Below, piece after piece: positions 39,619 to 48,489 of a stretch of 63,785 nt of DNA. The translations under genes and the position numbers were made by a program. Below the pieces are notes generated by a model, which was not told the DNA's origin, searched no databases, and saw only the letters and a list, made by a program, of their open reading frames with translations. How positions within the stretch are numbered: the first letter of the stretch is position 1; each line of letters starts with the position of its first letter. Source of the DNA: Haliea sp. (lineage in GTDB: Bacteria; Pseudomonadota; Gammaproteobacteria; Pseudomonadales; Halieaceae); the NCBI GenBank assembly GCA_002692965.1, contig NZNC01000028.1, forward strand, positions 1-63,785, written 5' to 3'.

Positions 39619-41546
39619 TCGTCGACTTCCCTGGCCAGGTAGACGCAGGCCAGCGGCGGCACTGTCAGCAGCAGCGACCAGGGCTGGCCGTCCCAGGACA
39701 GCGCCTCGGCCTCGAGCGAAACCTCGTTGACCTGTCCGGAGCCCGCGTACACCGTGGCATCGGTATTCAGGATCTCGCGGTAGCGGCCCGGTCCGGGTAC
39801 ACCCAGCCGATAGCCGGTGTGCACGCCCGGCGTGAAGTTGCAGAGCACCACCAGCACCTGGTCCTCGGTTTGCCCCTGCCGCAGCCAGGCAAATATCGAC
39901 TGCTCGCGGCGGTCGACCTGGAGCCAGTGGAAGCCCTGGGGGCAATGGTCCAGCGCGTGCAGCGCCGGGCGCTCGCGATAGCAGGCATTCAGGTCACTGA
40001 CCAGCCGCTGCACACCCCGGTGCGGAGCGTCTTCCAACAGCGCCCAGTCGAGGGCCCGCTCGTGACTCCACTCGCGCCACTGGGCCAGCTCGCCACCCAT
40101 GAACAACAGCTTGTAGCCCGGGTGCCCCCACATGAAGGCGAAATAGGCCCGCAGGTTGGCAAACTTCTGCCACTGGTCCCCCGGCATGCGGGTGATCAGC
40201 GAGCCCTTGCCGTGCACCACCTCGTCGTGGCTCAGGGGCAGCACGAAGTGTTCGTCCCAGGCGTAGACCAGGCCGAAGGTCATTTCATCGTGGTGATAGC
40301 GACGGTGCACCGGGTCGCGCCCCATGTAGCGCAGGGTGTCGTTCATCCAGCCCATGTTCCACTTGAAGCCGAAACCCAGGCCACCGGCATCCACAGGCCG
40401 CGTGACCCCGGGCCAGGCAGTGGACTCCTCGGCGATCATCAGCACGCCGGGGTGACGGGCGTGCAGCGTGGTGTTGAGCATCCTGAGGAACGCGATGGCC
40501 TCGAGGTTCTCGCGCCCCCCGAGGGCATTGGGCACCCATTCCCCGGGCCGCCGGCTGTAATCCAGGTAGAGCATCGACGCCACGGCATCCACCCGCAGAC
40601 CATCCAGGTGAAACTCCTCCAGCCAGTAATTCGCATTGCTGAGGAGGAAACTCTGCACCTCGGGCCGCCCGAAGTTGTAGATCAGGGTATTCCAGTCCGG
40701 GTGAAAGCCCTGGCGCGGATCGGCGTGTTCATACAGCGCGGTGCCGTCAAAGCGGCCAAGACCGTGCGGATCGGTGGGGAAGTGCCCGGGCACCCAGTCC
40801 AGCAGGACGCCGAGGCCGGCAGTGTGGCAGCGATCGACAAAACAGCGGAACTCGTCCGGGGTGCCAAAACGGATGCTGGGGGCATACAGCCCCACTGGCT
40901 GGTAACCCCAGGACCCGTCAAAGGGATACTCCCCCAGGGGCATCAATTGGATGTGGGTGAAGCCCTGTTCCACCACGTAGGGAATCAGCTCGTCAGCGAG
41001 CTCGAGGTAACTGAGGAAGCGGTGGTTCTGCTCCGCCCGACGGCGCCAGGAGCCGGCGTGGACCTCGTAGATGGCCACCGGCTGGCCGAGGGGATGGCGG
41101 CGCGCCTGCATCCACGCCTCGTCGCTCCACTGCCAGTGGCTGTCACGGCCCATCACCCGGGCCGCCGTCTGGGGCGGGTGCTGCATGGACAGCGCATAGG
41201 GGTCCGCCTTGAGGGGCAGCCGGCAGCCATCCCGGTCGACAATCTCGTATTTGTAGTGGGCGAGCTCGGCGACGCCGGGAATAAAGACTTCCCACACGCC
41301 CGAACGCGGATGCCGATGCATGCCGTGGCAGTTGCCGTCCCAGCCATTGAAATCGCCGACCACCGCCACCCGCCGCGCGTTGGGAGCCCAGACCGCAAAC
41401 CGCACACCCTCGACCCCGTCGAGGCAGCAGGCCCGCGCCCCCAGCAGTCGCCAGGCATGCACTTCACGGCCGGCGAGAAAATCCGCGAAATCGTCGTCGC
41501 TCAACTGCAGCGGATATTCCGCGCTGTGGTCCGGGGGTCCGCTCAC
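39615..41546 (-). CDS. glgB: 1,4-alpha-glucan branching enzyme
   Basis: A 643-residue GH13 enzyme creating alpha-1,6 branches. CBM48 (about 30-120, GVRFAVWAPNARRVAVVGDF) precedes the catalytic barrel with DWVPGHFPTD, the nucleophile region GLRVDAVASMLYLDY, the acid/base region MIAEESTAWP and PLSHDEVVHGKGS. It begins at a GTG overlapping the malQ stop and lacks the extra N1 module that makes E. coli GlgB longer, so it belongs to the shorter form. Confidence 0.96.
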   Translation of the reverse strand: MSGPPDHSAEYPLQLSDDDFADFLAGREVHAWRLLGARACCLDGVEGVRFAVWAPNARRVAVVGDFNGWDGNCHGMHRHPRSGVWEVFIPGVAELAHYKYEIVDRDGCRLPLKADPYALSMQHPPQTAARVMGRDSHWQWSDEAWMQARRHPLGQPVAIYEVHAGSWRRRAEQNHRFLSYLELADELIPYVVEQGFTHIQLMPLGEYPFDGSWGYQPVGLYAPSIRFGTPDEFRCFVDRCHTAGLGVLLDWVPGHFPTDPHGLGRFDGTALYEHADPRQGFHPDWNTLIYNFGRPEVQSFLLSNANYWLEEFHLDGLRVDAVASMLYLDYSRRPGEWVPNALGGRENLEAIAFLRMLNTTLHARHPGVLMIAEESTAWPGVTRPVDAGGLGFGFKWNMGWMNDTLRYMGRDPVHRRYHHDEMTFGLVYAWDEHFVLPLSHDEVVHGKGSLITRMPGDQWQKFANLRAYFAFMWGHPGYKLLFMGGELAQWREWSHERALDWALLEDAPHRGVQRLVSDLNACYRERPALHALDHCPQGFHWLQVDRREQSIFAWLRQGQTEDQVLVVLCNFTPGVHTGYRLGVPGPGRYREILNTDATVYAGSGQVNEVSLEAEALSWDGQPWSLLLTVPPLACVYLAREVDE

Positions 41547-43585
41547 TTCGCCCGCTCCCGGGCGACGGCCGCCAGCAGCTCGCGCACCGCCGGGGTGGCG
41601 AATATCCGTGCCGTGGTCTCCGCCTGCTTGCGGCGCCAGTTGGGGTACTCCCGGCAGGTGCCGGGAATGTTGACAGGCTCGGTGAGCAATTGCAGGTCCT
41701 CGAGTTGCACCATCAACAGGGGCGCGCGGCCGCGGGCACAGGCGCGATGGATGGCCGTGCACAGCGCCATGTCGAAGCTGTCACAGTCCCCCGCCGGGCG
41801 CAAGCCCTCGGCGGCAAGCCAGTCGAGTAGCCGCTGCCGGTCGCGGGCTCGCTCCCCGAGAGCCTGCTCCAGCTCGCTGCCGTCGGCCATCAACCCCAAC
41901 TGCCGGCGGCGTGCCAGGTCACCCGCCGACCACCAGTCCGCCAGTGTCGGCACATCGTGATTGCTCACCATCAGCATGGCGTCATCGCGTTGCTCCCCGG
42001 GTGCCAGGAATGCACCGTCATCGCGGCGCTCGAAATACAGCAGGGCGTTTCCGAGCAGCCCGTCGCGGCGCATGCTGGCGCGAAAGGCGGCCGGCACCAC
42101 GCCCAGGTCCTCGCCGATCACCAGGCAGTCGGCACGGCGACTTTCCAGGCGCAGGAGGGCCATCAGCGCCTCGCTGGGATAGTAGACATAGAGGCCGGCA
42201 TCCGGCGCTTCCTCCGGCAGGCTCCACCAGGTGCGCAAGAGGGCCATGGCATGGTCCACTCGCAGGGCGCCGCAACTCCGCATGTTCTGGCGCAGCAGCG
42301 TGATAAAGGCGCCATAGCCACCCGCGCGGACGCGCAGGGGATGCAGCACCGGGAGCCCCCAGCTCTGCCCCTGGGGGGCGAGCGGGTCGGGCGGCGCGCC
42401 TATGCTCGCCGCACTCAGGTAGAGTTGTGGCTGGCTCTCTACCTCGGCGCCGTCGGCTACGGCGCCCACCGCCAGGTCGCGCACCAGCCCCAGACGCATG
42501 CCCAGCCTCCGGGCTTCCGCCTGGCAGGCTGACAGCTGTGCCTCGGCAAGCCACTGCAGGTAGCGGACCAGCTCCGGCTGGCCCTTCACCCGCGGGTTGT
42601 GGCGACACTCGTGGGCAACAAAGGCCTCCAGCTCGGCACCGCCGCGGGCGACAAAAGCCGCCAGCGACTGCCGACGCTCGGCGCTGGCGCTGCGGGAAAA
42701 GGCCCGGTACAGGGCCAGAAACACCCGGTACTTGAGGGCTGCCACGCGCGGATAGTCCACCAGCGCCTCCCCCCGCAGCGCCTGCAGTTCGGCCAGCTCC
42801 GGCTCGCCCAGCACCTGCCCGGCCACCTCAGGCCATTCCGGCTCGCGCGCGGGGTCAATCGCCAGGGGATTCAGAAATCGGCGATCCGAGGGGCTGTAGG
42901 GGCTGGCCATGGCTTCGTCGCCGGCGCAGGGAGCGTGCAGTGGGTTGAGGAGGACAAAGTCGGCACCGGCGCGGGCGGCCAGTGTTACCAGCTCCGAGAG
43001 ATCGCCGAAGTCTCCGATACCCCAGTTGTGCTCCGAGCGCAGGCTGTAGAGCTGGCAGCCAAGGCCCCACAAGCGCGGGCTGATCCCGGCCAGGCTGGCA
43101 CAATGCTCCGGGGCTGCCGCCAGCGTCGCCTCGACCCGCGCGTTCTCCGTACTCAGTCGCAAACGGTGGTAGCCCGCGGGCAGCTCGCCCAGGGGCAGCG
43201 CGCGGGCCGAGTAACGGACGCCCTCGGCCACATAGTCCCCCACCTCTGCCAGTTCTGCTGGCCGGAACACCCCCTGAAAGCACTCGCCGGTTTCGCAGGT
43301 CAGCCGCCAGCGGAATTCGCGCTGCAGGTCTTCGGGGTGGCAGCGCAGCGGCACCTGGGCGCGGGCGGCGTCGACTATCTCGCACTCGCCCAGCCAGTGA
43401 CGCCAGGGTGCCACGTCCAGGTCCTCGATGCCCGCCTGCAGCGCCGCCGGATCCTCGGGGTCAAAACCCATCACCTGCAATGCGCGACGGCGCCAGGCCG
43501 GGGGCACCTGCCGGCAACTACCGTGATAGTCGAGATACTCGGCACTGATCCCGGTTAGATAAAACAGTTTTTCCAGCTCGTCCAT
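41543..43585 (-). CDS. malQ: 4-alpha-glucanotransferase (amylomaltase)
   Basis: A 680-residue GH77 enzyme that rearranges maltodextrins, recycling the short chains released by GlgX. An N-terminal extension (about 1-150) precedes the barrel: GCQLYSLRSEHNWGIGDFGD, nucleophile region ALRVDHAMALLRTWW, acid/base region VIGEDLGVVP and MVSNHDVPTLADWW. The start at 43585 gives MDELEKLFYLTGIS, consistent with bacterial MalQ; the upstream extension is not. First gene of the glg operon, divergent from regB. Confidence 0.94.
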   Translation of the reverse strand: MDELEKLFYLTGISAEYLDYHGSCRQVPPAWRRRALQVMGFDPEDPAALQAGIEDLDVAPWRHWLGECEIVDAARAQVPLRCHPEDLQREFRWRLTCETGECFQGVFRPAELAEVGDYVAEGVRYSARALPLGELPAGYHRLRLSTENARVEATLAAAPEHCASLAGISPRLWGLGCQLYSLRSEHNWGIGDFGDLSELVTLAARAGADFVLLNPLHAPCAGDEAMASPYSPSDRRFLNPLAIDPAREPEWPEVAGQVLGEPELAELQALRGEALVDYPRVAALKYRVFLALYRAFSRSASAERRQSLAAFVARGGAELEAFVAHECRHNPRVKGQPELVRYLQWLAEAQLSACQAEARRLGMRLGLVRDLAVGAVADGAEVESQPQLYLSAASIGAPPDPLAPQGQSWGLPVLHPLRVRAGGYGAFITLLRQNMRSCGALRVDHAMALLRTWWSLPEEAPDAGLYVYYPSEALMALLRLESRRADCLVIGEDLGVVPAAFRASMRRDGLLGNALLYFERRDDGAFLAPGEQRDDAMLMVSNHDVPTLADWWSAGDLARRRQLGLMADGSELEQALGERARDRQRLLDWLAAEGLRPAGDCDSFDMALCTAIHRACARGRAPLLMVQLEDLQLLTEPVNIPGTCREYPNWRRKQAETTARIFATPAVRELLAAVARERAK

Positions 43586-43727
43586 GCGCGATACCGCACT
43601 CCTCGCCCGCCCCACAGAACAGCACGCCGGCCGACAGGACGCAAGCCCCATTTTGCAGCAGCCGCTGCGCCATCCTGCGACACACGGCCGCATCCGCAGC
43701 GGCGGCGGGTCGCGGTATACTGCCGGC

Positions 43728-45035
43728 ATGACCCTTGTCGACCACTCCGCCCGCTCCGCCTACAGCCCCTCGCTGGCCAACCTGCGCAGCCTGCTGGCAA
43801 TGCGCGGCATTGCCCTGTTCGGCCAGGCCGCGGTCCTGGCCTGGGTGGTCTGGACCACGCGCAGCACACAGCCCCCCTGGGGCATGGCCCTGGCGCTCCT
43901 GGGCATGACCCTGCTGACAGCCGCCAGCCTGTGGTGGTCTCGCGGGGAGCGCTCGGTCAGCGACCGGGAGTTCTTTGTCCAGATCATGCTGGATATCGTC
44001 GGCTGGACTGCCCTGATGTACACCAGCGGTGGCGCCGACAACCCCTTCGTGTCCTATTACATCGTGCCCCTGGTGGTGGCGGCGGCGGTCCTGCCCTGGA
44101 CCTATACCTGGTGGGTCGCCGGCGCAGCCGTGACCGCCTACAGCCTGCTGCTGGTGTTCAACATCCCCTTTCCCCTGTTCTCACCCCACGCGGGCGCTGT
44201 CCACGCCGGCATGCACCACAGCGGCCCGTTGCCCCAGGGCGACCTGCACCGCCTGGGCATGTGGTTCAATTTCCTTTTCAGCGCCGGTCTGATCACCTTT
44301 TTTGTGGTCCGGATGGGCGGTGTGCTGCGCCGACAGGAAGCCCGGGAAGCGGCGCGGCGGGAAAACCGTCTTCGCCACGACCAGATTCTCGCCGTGGCGA
44401 GCCTGGCCGCCGGTACCGCCCACCGCCTGGGTACGCCCCTTTCCACCATGACCATCCTGCTGGAGGACCTGCAGGAGGACGCCGACCTGGGGCAACGGGC
44501 GCGGGACGACCTGTCCCTGCTGCGCGGGCAGCTCGGACAGTGTCGCGAGATCCTGCGCGAACTCAGTGACACCGCGGAGCTGTCGGAAACCGGCGAGCGA
44601 CAGCGGGCCGCGGTGACGCGAGTGGTTGATACCGCCCTGCAGACCTGGGCTGCACGGCGGCCGGGTGTCTCCTGCGAGCTGCGAATCACCGGCTCGGGCG
44701 AGGCGCCGATTATCGCCTTTGACCAGACCCTGCCCCAGGCGCTGGAAAACCTCTTCAACAATGCCGCCGATACCGGAAGCGCGCTGATAGAGACCAGCGT
44801 CGACTGGGACGAGCACGAGTGCATCGTCGCCATTCGCGATCGCGGCCCCGGGGTATCGGCGGAGCTCAGTCGCGGTCTGCGTGCCGCGCCCGGCCAGCAC
44901 AGGGGGCTGGGCATTGGCCTGGTGCTGACCCGTGCCACCGCCGAGCGCCACGGGGGCAGCCTGTCCCTGGACAACGCCAGCGACGGCCCGGGCGCGGTGG
45001 CCACCTTGCGCCTGCCCCGGGAGAATCGGGTGTGA
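43728..45035 (+). CDS. regB: Redox sensor histidine kinase RegB/PrrB type
   Basis: A 435-residue membrane kinase. About six hydrophobic helices lie in residues 23-195. The quinone-binding heptapeptide GGADNPF is at 101-107, the hallmark of RegB. The H-box reads AAGTAHRLGTPLSTM with phospho-His232; the residue after His is Arg instead of the usual Glu. N-box ENLFNNAAD and G-box GLGIGLVLTR follow. TATACT ends six bases before the ATG and no clear ribosome site exists, so a leaderless start is possible. GTGA overlap with regA. Confidence 0.92.
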   Translation: MTLVDHSARSAYSPSLANLRSLLAMRGIALFGQAAVLAWVVWTTRSTQPPWGMALALLGMTLLTAASLWWSRGERSVSDREFFVQIMLDIVGWTALMYTSGGADNPFVSYYIVPLVVAAAVLPWTYTWWVAGAAVTAYSLLLVFNIPFPLFSPHAGAVHAGMHHSGPLPQGDLHRLGMWFNFLFSAGLITFFVVRMGGVLRRQEAREAARRENRLRHDQILAVASLAAGTAHRLGTPLSTMTILLEDLQEDADLGQRARDDLSLLRGQLGQCREILRELSDTAELSETGERQRAAVTRVVDTALQTWAARRPGVSCELRITGSGEAPIIAFDQTLPQALENLFNNAADTGSALIETSVDWDEHECIVAIRDRGPGVSAELSRGLRAAPGQHRGLGIGLVLTRATAERHGGSLSLDNASDGPGAVATLRLPRENRV

Positions 45036-45562
45036 GCGAGTCCGGGCGCCTCCTGCTGATCGACGATGACGCGACCTTCCTGCAGGTCATGAGCCGCAGT
45101 TTCCGCCGCCGCGGCTTCGAGGTCCTGGCCTGCGCCGGGGCCCGGGACGCCCTGGCCAGCTGCCGGGATTTTGCACCCAGCCACATCCTGCTCGACCTGA
45201 ACATGCCGGAGCTGTCGGGAATGGCGGCGCTGCCGCAGTTGCTGGAAGCGGCGCCGGGCGCGCAACTGGTGGTGTTAACCGGCTACTCGAGCATCGCCAC
45301 GGCGGTCGAGGCCATCAAACTGGGCGCTACCCAATACCTGTGCAAGCCCGCCGGCATCGAAGAAATTCTGCGCGCTTTCAGCGGCGAACAGACCAGCGAG
45401 GAGCCTCCGGCGCAGCCACCCTCCCTGGATCGCCTGGAGTGGGAACACCTGCAGCGGGTGCTGCAGGAAAACGAGGGCAACATCTCGGCCACGGCACGGG
45501 CGCTGGGGATGCACCGCCGCACGCTGCAACGCAAACTGCAGAAGCGGCCGGTCAGGCGCTGA
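45032..45562 (+). CDS. regA: Redox response regulator RegA/PrrA type
   Basis: A 176-residue regulator. Receiver domain (about 5-115) with acid pocket LLIDDD, phospho-accepting Asp55 in [11 protein letters not shown] and Lys105 in YLCKPAG. A proline linker PPAQPP leads to a Fis-like helix-turn-helix (about 148-172) with the RegA signature [16 protein letters not shown]. With RegB it should adjust respiration or carbon use to redox state. GTG start inside the regB stop. Its last 11 bases overlap the convergent lipB. Confidence 0.94.
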   Translation: MSESGRLLLIDDDATFLQVMSRSFRRRGFEVLACAGARDALASCRDFAPSHILLDLNMPELSGMAALPQLLEAAPGAQLVVLTGYSSIATAVEAIKLGATQYLCKPAGIEEILRAFSGEQTSEEPPAQPPSLDRLEWEHLQRVLQENEGNISATARALGMHRRTLQRKLQKRPVRR

Positions 45563-46205
45563 GAGAGTCTGCCGCGGGGGTGCCGGCAGCAGCCCCGAGG
45601 TGTTCCGAAAGAATCGCCAGCAGCCGCTCCCCCACCGCCGTCATCGCCGGCGGGTCCGCGGACAGGCGCTCCGCCATGGAGGTGACGCGCAGGCCTTGGT
45701 GGCCACAGGGATTGATGCGGGCGAAGGGCTCGAGGTCCATGTCGACGTTCAGCGACAGCCCGTGGTAAGTACAGCCGCGGCGCACCCGCAGCCCCAGGGA
45801 AGCAATCTTGTCACCCTCGACGTAGACCCCGGGCGCATCCGGCCTCGCGGCTGCCGCAATGCCATACTCGTCGAGCAGCTGCACAATGCTGTCCTCGATC
45901 AGAGACACCAGGGCACGCACCCCGAGACCGGCGCGGCGCAGGTCAATCAACAGATAAACCACCCACTGGCCCGGACCGTGGTAAGTGACCTGGCCCCCGC
46001 GGTCCACCTGGACCACCGGGATGTCCCCCGGCGCCAGCACATGTTCCGCCTTGCCCGCCTGGCCCTGGGTGAACACCCGCGGGTGCTGCAGCAGCCAGAG
46101 CTCATCGGGGGTCGCGTCGTCACGGCTGTCGGTGAAAGCCTTCATCCGCTCAAAGACCGGCTGGTACTCCACCAGGCCCAGGTGTCTGCAGTGCAGCGCG
46201 GCCAC
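45552..46205 (-). CDS. lipB: Octanoyl-ACP:protein transferase LipB
   Basis: A 217-residue enzyme moving octanoate from ACP to lipoyl domains. Catalytic Cys is in [10 protein letters not shown] and the partner Lys in [27 protein letters not shown] is the family signature. It begins at a GTG three bases after ybeD. lipA, which often follows, is absent: the next gene is convergent regA. Confidence 0.96.
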   Translation of the reverse strand: MAALHCRHLGLVEYQPVFERMKAFTDSRDDATPDELWLLQHPRVFTQGQAGKAEHVLAPGDIPVVQVDRGGQVTYHGPGQWVVYLLIDLRRAGLGVRALVSLIEDSIVQLLDEYGIAAAARPDAPGVYVEGDKIASLGLRVRRGCTYHGLSLNVDMDLEPFARINPCGHQGLRVTSMAERLSADPPAMTAVGERLLAILSEHLGAAAGTPAADSLSA

Positions 46206-46208
46206 GGC

Positions 46209-46484
46209 TCAGATCACCATCTGCACCACACCGGTGGCCATCAGATCCTGGTGCAGGGCGCGAAGCTGCTCCGGACCGGTCGCGGTAATGGTCACCGTCA
46301 TGGCGGAAAACGTGCCCTTGCCACTGGCCCGCACGCGGACCGCGCGCTGGTCAAAGCCCGGGGCGTGGCGCTCGAACACCTCGATCACCAGGCGCTCGAA
46401 GTGCTCGCCACTGCGACCCACGACCTTGACCGGGTAATCGCAGGGGAATTCAATCCGGGGTGGGTTGACGCTGCTCACACTCAC
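46209..46484 (-). CDS. ybeD: YbeD/DUF493-family protein
   Basis: A 91-residue ACT-like small protein. The sequence PPRIEFPCDYPVKVVG is typical, and its place between dacA and lipB is conserved in gammaproteobacteria. A regulatory role in lipoate metabolism has been suggested only from context. A GTG overlapping the dacA stop (GTGA, 46484) is chosen; a second GTG at 46478 would also serve. Confidence 0.88.
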   Translation of the reverse strand: MSVSSVNPPRIEFPCDYPVKVVGRSGEHFERLVIEVFERHAPGFDQRAVRVRASGKGTFSAMTVTITATGPEQLRALHQDLMATGVVQMVI

Positions 46485-47641
46485 ACCTTGAACAGCTTGC
46501 TGAACCACATGAGGACACTGTCCCACAGGCGGGCAAAGAAGCCGGCGGGCTCGACTGCCTCCAACGCCACAACCGGACCCTCGTGGAGAACCTCCCCCTC
46601 CAGCAGCAGGCGCACCGTGCCCAGGGCATCCCCCGCGGCGAGAGGTGCAACCAGGTCCTCCTCCAGCGCCAGCTCGCTCTGGATCTCATCCTTGCGCCCC
46701 CGGGGAATGGTCAGCACCAGCGGCGACTGCACCCCGACACGCACCTGGTCGGCCACGCCTTTCCAGACCCGCGGCTCGGCCATGGCCTCATCGGCCTGGA
46801 GCAATGACACCGTCTCGAAGAAACGGAAGCCGTAGTTGAGCAGGCTGCGGGACTCGTTCTTGCGGGTGGCCGGACTGCGGGTGCCCATGACCACGGAGAT
46901 CAGGCGCATGCCATCGCGCTCGGCGGAAGCGGCCAGCCCGTAGCCGGCCTCGCTGGTGTAGCCGGTCTTGATACCGTCGACCGACGGGTCCTCCCGCAGC
47001 AGGGTATTGCGGTTGTACTGGCGGATATCGTTGTAGGTGAAATCGCGCAACTTGTAGAGCGCGTAGTGCTCGGGGTATTTCTGGATCATGCCCTGGGCCA
47101 GCAGCGCGAGATCGCGGGCGGTCACTACCTGCCCCTCCGCGGGCAGCCCGTGGGAGTTTTCGAAATGCGAGTTGTGCATGCCCAGGGCCTCGGCGTGGGC
47201 ATTCATCATGTCGGCAAAGGCCGCCTCGGACCCCGCCACGTGCTCGGCGATGGCCACCGTGGCATCGTTGCCCGAGGCCACCACGATACCGCGCTCCAGC
47301 TGGCCCACGGTGACCGGCTTGCCGGGCTCGATCCACATCAGCGAGGAGCCCGCGAAGACCGGGTTCTGCGACCAGGCATTGCGGCTGACCGGCACCTGGT
47401 CCTCGGCATCGATGCGACCGGACTCGATCTCACTGGCCAGCACGTAGGCTGTCATCATCTTGGCCAGACTGGCCGGCGGAAGCGGCAGGTCGGCGTTGTG
47501 CTCGGCGAGTACCGCACCGCTGTCGGCATCCATCAGGAAATAGGCCTTGGCGGAGAGCTGCGGGGGTGTCGGTACCACCGCCACGGCGGCCGCCTTGGCC
47601 GCGCAGCTCAGGAACAGGATTGCAACAAACAGGGATCGCAT
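46481..47641 (-). CDS. dacA: D-alanyl-D-alanine carboxypeptidase (PBP5/6 type)
   Basis: A 386-residue penicillin-binding protein that trims pentapeptides on the outer side of the inner membrane. A signal peptide covers about 1-19. Active-site motifs: SLAK (SxxK), SGN (SxN) and KTG in SVDGIKTGYTSEAG. The C-terminal beta domain ends in the amphipathic helix FARLWDSVLMWFSKLF that anchors PBP5 to the membrane. I choose the third of three nearby ATGs (47641) because GGAA is correctly spaced for it. Confidence 0.95.
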   Translation of the reverse strand: MRSLFVAILFLSCAAKAAAVAVVPTPPQLSAKAYFLMDADSGAVLAEHNADLPLPPASLAKMMTAYVLASEIESGRIDAEDQVPVSRNAWSQNPVFAGSSLMWIEPGKPVTVGQLERGIVVASGNDATVAIAEHVAGSEAAFADMMNAHAEALGMHNSHFENSHGLPAEGQVVTARDLALLAQGMIQKYPEHYALYKLRDFTYNDIRQYNRNTLLREDPSVDGIKTGYTSEAGYGLAASAERDGMRLISVVMGTRSPATRKNESRSLLNYGFRFFETVSLLQADEAMAEPRVWKGVADQVRVGVQSPLVLTIPRGRKDEIQSELALEEDLVAPLAAGDALGTVRLLLEGEVLHEGPVVALEAVEPAGFFARLWDSVLMWFSKLFKV

Positions 47642-47679
47642 CATCACTTCCATTCAGTCGATTGTCGTGGGGCCGCGCC

Positions 47680-48489
47680 TCAGGGAAGCAGCTGCGCCCC
47701 GGTATAACCGTTGTCGACGAGCCGTCGCTGTACGCGGTCCAGCTCTTCCGGGCTGTCCACCGGCCCGATACGCACGCGGTAGAGGCGACCGTTTGCACTG
47801 TCTACCGGACTGACGGCAACCGGCGAGGTCACCAGTGCCGCCAGCTCCGTGCGCAGGCGCTCGGCGGAATTCTCCGAGCCAAAGGCGCCCAACTGCAGGA
47901 AACGGTAATTCCCCAGCGGACTGCCACGGCGGTCGTCGATACCCGCCAGCTGGATCACCTCGACTTCCACCCGGGCAGTGCCGACTTCCATGAAGCCCAG
48001 TTTGACCGCGGCGCCGTAGGAAAGGTCAATCAGACGGTCATTGTGAAAGGGGCCCCGGTCATTCACGCGCACCACGATGCTGCGCCCGTTGTCGAGGTTG
48101 GTGACCCGGGCGTAGCAGGGAATCGGCAGGGTCTTGTGCGCCGCGGTGGCCGCGTAGAGGTCGTAGACCTCGCCGTTGGAGGTCAGCTGGCCGTGGAACT
48201 TGGTGCCGTACCAGGAGGCCAGGCCGCGCTCCCGATAGCCCGCCAGACTGGGCAGCACTTCGTAGCTCACGCCGTTGACCGTATAGGGACTCTTGTTGCC
48301 CACGCCGAGAATCGGATCGGGCCGCGGACGGGCGTCGGCGACATCCTCCGGGCGGATGCTGCGCAGGGGCGCACCGTCGCGCACGGCGTCGCGTGCGCCC
48401 GTCTCGGGCCCGGTGGTCTCCCGCTGGGGGGCGGTGCCACTGCAGGCTGCCAGCAGCAGCGCCAGGAGCGGTAGCCAGCAGGCCTTCAC
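47680..48489 (-). CDS. rlpA: Septal-ring lipoprotein RlpA
   Basis: A 269-residue lipoprotein with lipobox LAAC (Cys16). A double-psi beta-barrel (about 88-178) contains GLASWYGTKFHGQLTSNGE and VRVNDRGPF, the lytic transglycosylase type known from Pseudomonas. A C-terminal SPOR domain (about 192-269) binds denuded glycan at the septum. GTG start overlapping the mltB stop. Its dacA and mltB neighbours also work on peptidoglycan. Confidence 0.94.
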   Translation of the reverse strand: MKACWLPLLALLLAACSGTAPQRETTGPETGARDAVRDGAPLRSIRPEDVADARPRPDPILGVGNKSPYTVNGVSYEVLPSLAGYRERGLASWYGTKFHGQLTSNGEVYDLYAATAAHKTLPIPCYARVTNLDNGRSIVVRVNDRGPFHNDRLIDLSYGAAVKLGFMEVGTARVEVEVIQLAGIDDRRGSPLGNYRFLQLGAFGSENSAERLRTELAALVTSPVAVSPVDSANGRLYRVRIGPVDSPEELDRVQRRLVDNGYTGAQLLP

